Shown here one piece after another: positions 14,582-19,099 of a DNA stretch of 19,099 nt. The DNA is from CAYQZD01 sp964421875 (lineage in GTDB: Bacteria; Electryoneota; Tariuqbacteria; Tariuqbacterales; Tariuqbacteraceae), in NCBI GenBank assembly GCA_964421875.1, contig CAYQZD010000069.1, positions 1 to 19,099 of the forward strand, in the 5' to 3' direction. The notes under the pieces were generated by a model. That model made no database searches. It was not told the origin of the DNA and saw only the letters and a list, made by a program, of their open reading frames with translations. The position numbers were made by a program, and so were the translations under genes. The stretch's first letter is position 1. Each line of letters starts with the position of its first letter.

Positions 14582-15670
14582 ATGAAAACGCTTCAAATTC
14601 ACCCTGATTATGACGATTCTGCTAATCATACTCTGATTTTTATACATGTCCAGAAAACCGCCGGAACCACATTAAAGCATATCCTTAATGAACGATACCG
14701 GGGAAAAACTGTCGCCACAATCACCCGAAACCTCAACCACCCCGATTTAAACGACATACTTCTGGATGATTTTAAAAGTATGCCGGACTATAAAAAAAGG
14801 AAGCTGAAATTCGTCAGGGGACACATCCACTTCGGCATACACGAATATGTAGCGAATCCCTACAATTACATTACCATATTGCGTGATCCTGTGGACCGGG
14901 TGATTTCGTTATATTACTTCATACTGCAGAATAAAAACACCCAAAGCCAAGATTACGTCGACGGAGTTCTGCAAAGCAAAGACCTTGCAGATTATGTGGC
15001 TCAGGGTTTTGCCGGAATCGATCCTGTAATCTGCCAGTTTTTAAAAAAATCGGAACTGGAGTCTATTACTGACCGGCGCCGACGCTTGGAAGTTGCCAAA
15101 GAAAACTTAGAGCGAAACTTTTCCGTTATCGGTGATTCGGCTCGATTCGACGAATCCTTGATTTTAGTCAAGCGGCTTTTGAACTGGAAAATCACTCCGG
15201 TTTATATGAAAGCCAATGTAACTAAAAACCGGCCCCTTGCGGGAGACCTTTCGCAGAGCGCCATAGACCTCATTCATCAGTTCCACGAAAACGATATTGA
15301 ATTCTACGGTTTTGCGTTGGGATTAATGGAGCGGCAAATCCGGAATGCCGGCGCGGATTTCAGCGATGAAGTGGTAAAGCTCAGACTTTTAAACAGCTTC
15401 TTTCTGTCGGGAATGGACCAGTATGAAAATGGCAATTTGGAAGAAGCAGTGAAATACTTCAATTATGCGCTGGAATTGGAACCGGAATCACCCAACCTCC
15501 ATAGCAGTCTGGGGATTCTATACTATCTGACGGGGGAAGCGGTCAAAGCTTTTGAGCACTTCAATGAATGTCTCAAGCGTAATCCTTATGATGGAGATGC
15601 CAGAGTCAATGGCTCGCAAATCCTCAAAGGTATTGGACAATGGAATAGAGAGATTCAACCTCAGGCGTAA
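14582..15670 (+). CDS. Sulfotransferase-family protein fused to C-terminal TPR repeats
   Basis: This is a predicted PAPS-dependent sulfotransferase of the carbohydrate sulfotransferase (Sulfotransfer_2-like) type. The 5'-phosphosulfate loop is IHVQKTAGTTL (21-31), and the 3'-phosphate site is ILRDPVDRVISLYYF (99-113). The middle region (about 114-260) is the usual less conserved acceptor part. Residues of about 270-350 form two TPR repeats (MDQYENGNLEEAVKYFNYAL and LGILYYLTGEAVKAFEHFN are the clearest stretches). No signal peptide or membrane anchor is seen, so it is cytoplasmic. The acceptor is unknown; surface glycans are the usual substrates of relatives. The start is ATG 14582; no close ribosome binding site is visible because the tandem repeat runs up to the start. 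The neighbours give no polysaccharide locus context. Confidence 0.83.
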   Translation: MKTLQIHPDYDDSANHTLIFIHVQKTAGTTLKHILNERYRGKTVATITRNLNHPDLNDILLDDFKSMPDYKKRKLKFVRGHIHFGIHEYVANPYNYITILRDPVDRVISLYYFILQNKNTQSQDYVDGVLQSKDLADYVAQGFAGIDPVICQFLKKSELESITDRRRRLEVAKENLERNFSVIGDSARFDESLILVKRLLNWKITPVYMKANVTKNRPLAGDLSQSAIDLIHQFHENDIEFYGFALGLMERQIRNAGADFSDEVVKLRLLNSFFLSGMDQYENGNLEEAVKYFNYALELEPESPNLHSSLGILYYLTGEAVKAFEHFNECLKRNPYDGDARVNGSQILKGIGQWNREIQPQA

Positions 15671-15738
15671 AGTTGGATTATGCTTTCAATCCTATGCGGG
15701 CGATGGAAACACAATCCTCAAAAGAAAATGTAACTGAG

Positions 15739-16149
15739 TTAGGTTGATTGATTAGTTTCCCCCGCAAGAATTTTTACAGTTTCTTCCTGCAGCAGAACCC
15801 AGATGGAGTATATCCCAATCGCAGTCCCCACCGGGATGTCTATCAGTTCGACGCAGGACAGTATCAGTACCAATATCCGCGCCCAAGCCTTCCGTTTAAG
15901 CAATCCGATGCCCCCGATGATTTTCAGCGCGGAGACCAGCGCGAAGAAGGACACTATTAGGGGGAGGACAATCAGCAGTAAAGCCACAATCCCCTCTGGT
16001 CCGCAATACACATCCCAACCCCCCCGGCCGGCCGATAACAATCCCCCGCTGATTCCCGCCAACACTCCGAGAGCGATTAGCGTTAAAATTAGATTTAATA
16101 CTCCGAAGCAGATTTTAAAGATTGCCACCAGTGTGATATGTTTTTCCAT
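15739..16149 (-). CDS. Small integral membrane protein of unknown function
   Basis: A 136-aa protein starting at ATG 16149, with AGGA six bases upstream; a longer in-frame reading is not supported by a ribosome binding site. Hydrophobic segments lie at about 10-34, 54-75 and 91-120, the last perhaps two short helices. A Gly-rich loop (GGLLSAGRGGWDVYCGPEG) separates the first two. The basic KRKAWARIL before the third segment suggests a cytoplasmic loop. The ending IYSIWVLLQEETVKIL is a pattern I have seen in many small bacterial membrane proteins of no known function. It is 3' to 3' with the sulfotransferase gene and downstream of methylmalonyl-CoA mutase on the same strand, with a hairpin between. 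Confidence 0.72.
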   Translation of the reverse strand: MEKHITLVAIFKICFGVLNLILTLIALGVLAGISGGLLSAGRGGWDVYCGPEGIVALLLIVLPLIVSFFALVSALKIIGGIGLLKRKAWARILVLILSCVELIDIPVGTAIGIYSIWVLLQEETVKILAGETNQST

Positions 16150-16205
16150 TTCTCTTCCTATTAAGATTGATATATCTTTAGCTTTATACTCACGATTTAT
16201 TCTCT

Positions 16206-16233
16206 TGTCGCAGGGTCTCCGCACCCTGCGACA
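16206..16233. repeat. Perfect hairpin with 11-base arms between mutase and membrane protein genes
   Basis: TGTCGCAGGGT and ACCCTGCGACA flank a 6-base loop. It is downstream of the mutase stop on the minus strand and could stop transcription, but no T-run follows, so it fits a dispersed palindrome better than a classic terminator. Confidence 0.75.
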
Positions 16234-16342
16234 TATACCTATAAATCAATTAGTTGCAGTCGACTGCCGAATGTCGATAGTACAATGGAAACAAAGACTT
16301 TTTCATAGGCCGTCTATGACGATTTGATATAGCAATCGTTCT

Positions 16343-17983
16343 TTACATCCTGTCATATTCCCCAAACACTTTACGCATCGCGTCGGACATTTCGCCCAGC
16401 GTGGCTCCGGCCTCAGCCCCCGCGATGAACAGCGGCATCAAGGGCTCCCCGGATTCCGCCGCCTTGGAGATGCTCGCAGTTATGCGGTTCACGTCAGCGT
16501 TATCGCGTTCGGCGCGGAGGGCGCTCAGCTTTTCGCTCTGCTTTTTCCCCACCGCCGGGTCGATTTGCAGAAGTTCGTGGGGCTCAACCTCTTTTTCCGC
16601 GAATTTATTCACCCCCACCACCGTTTTATCACCCGATTCCATCATCTTCTGGTAATCGTAGGCGCTGCGGGCGATTTGGTCTGCGACAAAACCCTTCTCC
16701 ACCGCCGACATCGCTCCCCCCATCGCGTCGATTTCCTCCATCAGCTTCAACGCTTTTTCCTCCAGACGGTCGGTAAGGCTTTCAATGTAATACGACCCCC
16801 CCAGCGGGTCCACCGCGTCCGCAGCCCCGGATTCGTAAGCGATAACGTGCTGAGTCCGTAGCGCCAGCGTGACCGCGTGCTCCGTAGGCAGCGAAAGAGC
16901 TTCGTCGAAGCTGTTGGTGTGCAGGGACTGAGTGCCGCCCAATACCGCCGATAAAGCCTGGATGGTGACTCGGATGATGTTGTTTTCCGGCTGCTGGGCG
17001 GTCAAGGTGGAACCGGCGGTCTGAGTGTGGAACCTGAGCATCATAGAATGAGGATCCTGCGCCTGGAACCGCTCCTTCATTATCTTCGCCCAAATCCGGC
17101 GCGCCGCCCGGAATTTCGCCACTTCCTCCAGCAGGTTGTTGTGCGCGTTGAAGAAAAACGCCAGCCTCGGCGCGAATTCATCCACATTCATCCCCGCCTC
17201 TAAAGCCGCCTTGACATATTCTATCGCATTGGACAGGGTGAATGCCACCTCCTGCATCGCAGTAGCACCGGCTTCCCGGATGTGATAGCCGGAAATCGAG
17301 ATGGTGTTCCATAGCGGCAGGTTTTCCCGGCAGTAGGCGAAAAGGTCGGTTATCAGCCGCATCGAAGGCCTCGGCGGGAAGATGTAAGTCCCCCTGGCGG
17401 CGTATTCCTTCAAGATATCGTTCTGAACCGTCCCTTTAGTCTTGGAAATGTCCGCTCCCTGTTTCTTAGCCACCGCGATATACATCGATAAGATAATGGA
17501 GGCGGTGGAATTGATGGTCATCGAAGTGCTGACCTTCTCCAGCGGGATGGAGTCGAACAAAATTTCCATATCCCGGATGGAGTCGATAGCCACTCCGACT
17601 TTGCCCACTTCGCCCTGCGCTAAAGGATGGTCGCTGTCATAGCCCATCTGCGTGGGAAGGTCGAACGCCACCGATAAGCCGGTCTGCCCCTTCTCCAAAA
17701 GGTAACGGTAACGGTGGTTGGACTCCTCCGCATCCCCGAAACCGGCGTACTGCCGCATCGTCCAGAACCGCCCCCGGTACATATTGGGCTGAACCCCACG
17801 CGTGAAAGGGTAACATCCGGGGTAGCCTAACTTAGCGTCGTAATCGAAATCCGTATCCGGTTCATAAATTGGTTCTATCTTAAGCCCGGATTCGGTCTTG
17901 AATTCCGGCTTCCGCTCCGGCCGTTTGGCGGTGGTTTTATCGAGTAGTTTTCGCCACTCTTCTTGGCCTTCGATATGTTTCAT
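16343..17983 (-). CDS. Methylmalonyl-CoA mutase, catalytic (large) subunit without B12 domain
   Basis: The TIM-barrel catalytic part of adenosylcobalamin-dependent methylmalonyl-CoA mutase interconverts methylmalonyl-CoA and succinyl-CoA. I chose ATG 17983 (546 aa); a TTG 19 codons upstream lies inside a palindromic repeat. Motifs are YPFTRGVQPNMYRGRFWTM (58-76), RQYAGFG (77-83) and PPRPSMRL (203-210). Y79 and R209 correspond to the substrate-specificity Tyr89 and Arg207 of the Propionibacterium enzyme, favouring methylmalonyl-CoA over isobutyryl-CoA. H234 (SGYHIREAG) matches the catalytic His244. The protein stops after the barrel, so the cobalamin-binding part must be a separate subunit, as in many archaea and bacteria; it is not in this window, nor are the epimerase or the MeaB G-protein. 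It acts in propionate or branched-chain acid metabolism, in either direction. Confidence 0.93.
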   Translation of the reverse strand: MKHIEGQEEWRKLLDKTTAKRPERKPEFKTESGLKIEPIYEPDTDFDYDAKLGYPGCYPFTRGVQPNMYRGRFWTMRQYAGFGDAEESNHRYRYLLEKGQTGLSVAFDLPTQMGYDSDHPLAQGEVGKVGVAIDSIRDMEILFDSIPLEKVSTSMTINSTASIILSMYIAVAKKQGADISKTKGTVQNDILKEYAARGTYIFPPRPSMRLITDLFAYCRENLPLWNTISISGYHIREAGATAMQEVAFTLSNAIEYVKAALEAGMNVDEFAPRLAFFFNAHNNLLEEVAKFRAARRIWAKIMKERFQAQDPHSMMLRFHTQTAGSTLTAQQPENNIIRVTIQALSAVLGGTQSLHTNSFDEALSLPTEHAVTLALRTQHVIAYESGAADAVDPLGGSYYIESLTDRLEEKALKLMEEIDAMGGAMSAVEKGFVADQIARSAYDYQKMMESGDKTVVGVNKFAEKEVEPHELLQIDPAVGKKQSEKLSALRAERDNADVNRITASISKAAESGEPLMPLFIAGAEAGATLGEMSDAMRKVFGEYDRM

Positions 17984-18324
17984 AGTTATATCCGGTAAAA
18001 TAGGATTAAGTGTCTGTAGGTCGGAACCTTGTTCCGACAAGCGATTTAAAGCTGTTATTTATACTTTAAAAGGCGGAATAAGATTCCGCCCTACAAGTTT
18101 ATCTATTGGCTCTCGCCGCTCTCGAAACACGAAAGGAACGAAAGATTGAAACTACACAAAAACAGAGGCGGTTAAATGCCCATGGTAACACCTGATCAAC
18201 AATAAAAACAATCGTCATTCTGGCTGCGAAGCAAGCCAGAATCCCTCTTCTCCGGAAGGATTTCAGCTGCGCCGGAATGACTATTATTTCATTTGGGGGA
18301 TCCCATAAGCCCCTGCAAACACCG
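17984..18324. repeat. Gene-free gap made of palindromic elements
   Basis: Two composite elements are present. At 18015-18095, outer arms TGTAGG / CCTACA enclose two hairpins, GTCGGAAC-CTT-GTTCCGAC (18020-18038) and GGCGGAAT-AAG-ATTCCGCC (18072-18090). At 18214-18281, outer arms GTCATTC / GAATGAC enclose the hairpin ATTCTGGCT / AGCCAGAAT (18217-18242). The rest (about 18096-18213) shows no coding signal or clear promoter. Confidence 0.75.
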
Positions 18325-18816
18325 CTAAATCCGCTCCCGAACTCCCTCCAAAACCGCCTTAGCTTCCGGCGCCATCTTGAAAGCCTCCTCCACCAGAGGG
18401 CAGGGATAATGCTCGCAATGGGCGCAGTTGGCGACGCCCTGGGCGCGGGCGCACTGCCGTAACCTGCAGTCATGCTCGGCGTAGTCGCAAATGTTGCCCT
18501 CATCAGCCTGGCAGCCGTCGCAGAGGATGCTTTCCGGCGTGATTTCCGCGTTGTACTGCTGCGACCATTTCTTGGCTATCTCCACCAGAGCCTTCCGGTC
18601 CTGGTTCTGCGTGGCGGTATAGGCTTCGCACTCGCTGCAGATTATCCCGCACTTGGCGATGATTTGCGCGGTTTCGCCGGACGCTTTCTTAGTTTCAGCC
18701 TCAGTTTTGCCCCCTTTGCCGCATCCGGCGCTGAGAGCCGCCGCCGACAATACGCAGGCCGCGCAGGCGCCCTTCAGAAACACCCGCCGGTCGAGGGTGG
18801 GGTGAGTAGGTTTCAT
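18325..18816 (-). CDS. DUF3795-like cysteine-rich protein with Tat signal and lipobox
   Basis: A 163-aa exported protein of the DUF3795 type, of unknown function. The N-terminus has a twin-arginine motif (DRRVFLKG, residues 9-16) followed by a hydrophobic stretch and a lipobox-like SAGC with Cys32, so it is probably exported folded, perhaps with a metal centre, and lipid-anchored. The mature part has eleven cysteines in the DUF3795 pattern: CGIICSEC (56-63), CDGC (99-102), C110, C117, C122, CAHC (131-134) and C139. These could bind iron-sulfur clusters or zinc. The start is ATG 18816, with an AAGGGG ribosome binding site upstream. It lies downstream of nothing recognisable and ahead of the palindrome gap. 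The family is common in anaerobes. Confidence 0.85.
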   Translation of the reverse strand: MKPTHPTLDRRVFLKGACAACVLSAAALSAGCGKGGKTEAETKKASGETAQIIAKCGIICSECEAYTATQNQDRKALVEIAKKWSQQYNAEITPESILCDGCQADEGNICDYAEHDCRLRQCARAQGVANCAHCEHYPCPLVEEAFKMAPEAKAVLEGVRERI

Positions 18817-18869
18817 GGTTGCCCCTTTTTTGTATATGACGATGCATGGGTATTCATTATTAGAATTGA

Positions 18870-19098
18870 TTATAGATTCATTGTGTAAAATGCATTTATT
18901 TTATCATGGAAGAGTTCAATAATATTCCTACCTTTTCTAACTAAATCGATATCATGGTTGGTGAATGTTATGATTCGTTTTCCGGTAATATCGAATAATC
19001 TTTTTATCCGCATCATTGCTCCAGACTTAGCATCTAAAATATTGTTTCCTTAATTCTGTGTTAAAACAAAATACCTGTTGAGTTTCTCCTGGTATCTT
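18870..19098 (-). pseudogene. Possible frameshifted 3' end of a gene entering from the right edge
   Basis: On the minus strand one frame is open from the window edge to a stop at 19027-19029 (23 residues, beginning KIPGETQQVF). The frame one base away then stays open to 18870-18872, encoding 48 residues from the double ATG at 19011-19016 (MMRIKRLFDITGKR and on, ending AFYTMNL). Both pieces have protein-like composition, and a single-base shift near 19030-19050 would join them. The second piece could instead be an intact small gene, since GGAG stands five bases before its second ATG. I do not recognise the family. Confidence 0.35.
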
Positions 19099-19099
19099 G

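Noticed and set aside
16206..16233. Intrinsic terminator of the mutase gene
   Set aside because: The hairpin is strong but no T-run follows on the minus strand, so it is recorded as a palindromic repeat only.
15803..16327. 174-codon plus-strand frame over the small membrane protein
   Set aside because: The opposite strand gives a coherent multi-helix membrane protein with a ribosome binding site; this frame is Pro/Ser/Arg-rich.
18472..18888. 138-codon plus-strand frame over the DUF3795 gene
   Set aside because: Antisense to a gene with a clear Tat signal and Cys pattern.

Overview
The window reads as a stretch of bacterial chromosome. The organism is probably an uncultivated, anaerobe-like member of the Fibrobacteres-Chlorobi-Bacteroidetes (FCB) side of the tree or a related candidate phylum. 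This is inference from four things: a large gingipain-type (C25) secreted peptidase ending in a T9SS/FlgD-like C-terminal domain, a split methylmalonyl-CoA mutase, a Tat/lipobox DUF3795 protein, and intergenic spaces full of short palindromes and short tandem repeats. No rRNA, tRNA or CRISPR array was seen, so taxonomy stays open.

Layout. 1-1806 (+): an hflC-hflK-like pair of SPFH/band-7 membrane proteins, the first cut by the window edge. 1807-2043: a repeat-rich gap. 2044-6288 (-): the C25 peptidase. 6458-12569 (-): a same-strand run, in transcription order thrS, an AT-rich two-gene module (amino-DNA methyltransferase plus an HhH-GPD DNA-glycosylase-like protein), a methylglutaconyl-CoA-hydratase-like crotonase, and a THEP1-type NTPase. 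12814-13398 (-): the threonylcarbamoyl-AMP synthase gene tsaC/sua5, flanked by two inverted copies of one palindromic element. 13558-14289 (-): a lipoprotein of unknown function. 14391-14575: a 93-bp tandem duplication in front of a sulfotransferase-TPR fusion (14582-15670, +). 15739-16149 (-): a small membrane protein. 16343-17983 (-): methylmalonyl-CoA mutase catalytic subunit. 17984-18324: a gap made largely of palindromic elements. 18325-18816 (-): the DUF3795 lipoprotein. 18870-19098 (-): a possible frameshifted gene remnant.

The most interesting system is the methyltransferase/HhH-GPD pair at 7865-10608. It is much richer in A+T than its neighbours. It sits between two housekeeping-type genes, thrS and the crotonase gene. 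Its two genes are translationally coupled (TTGA overlap). The second gene stands where a restriction endonuclease would be expected, but it carries the helix-hairpin-helix, the catalytic Lys and the catalytic Asp of endonuclease III/OGG1-type base-excision enzymes. This suggests either a modification system with its own repair glycosylase, as known for the Mth thymine-DNA glycosylase beside a methyltransferase, or a restriction system that works by base excision.

A second theme is a set of short tandem repeats (period 7 or 8) lying at or next to stop codons of four different genes. The repeats share a format but have unrelated unit sequences.

The metabolic genes (crotonase, methylmalonyl-CoA mutase) suggest branched-chain amino acid, propionate or odd-chain acyl-CoA metabolism. 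The cobalamin-binding mutase subunit, the epimerase and the MeaB chaperone are not in the window.
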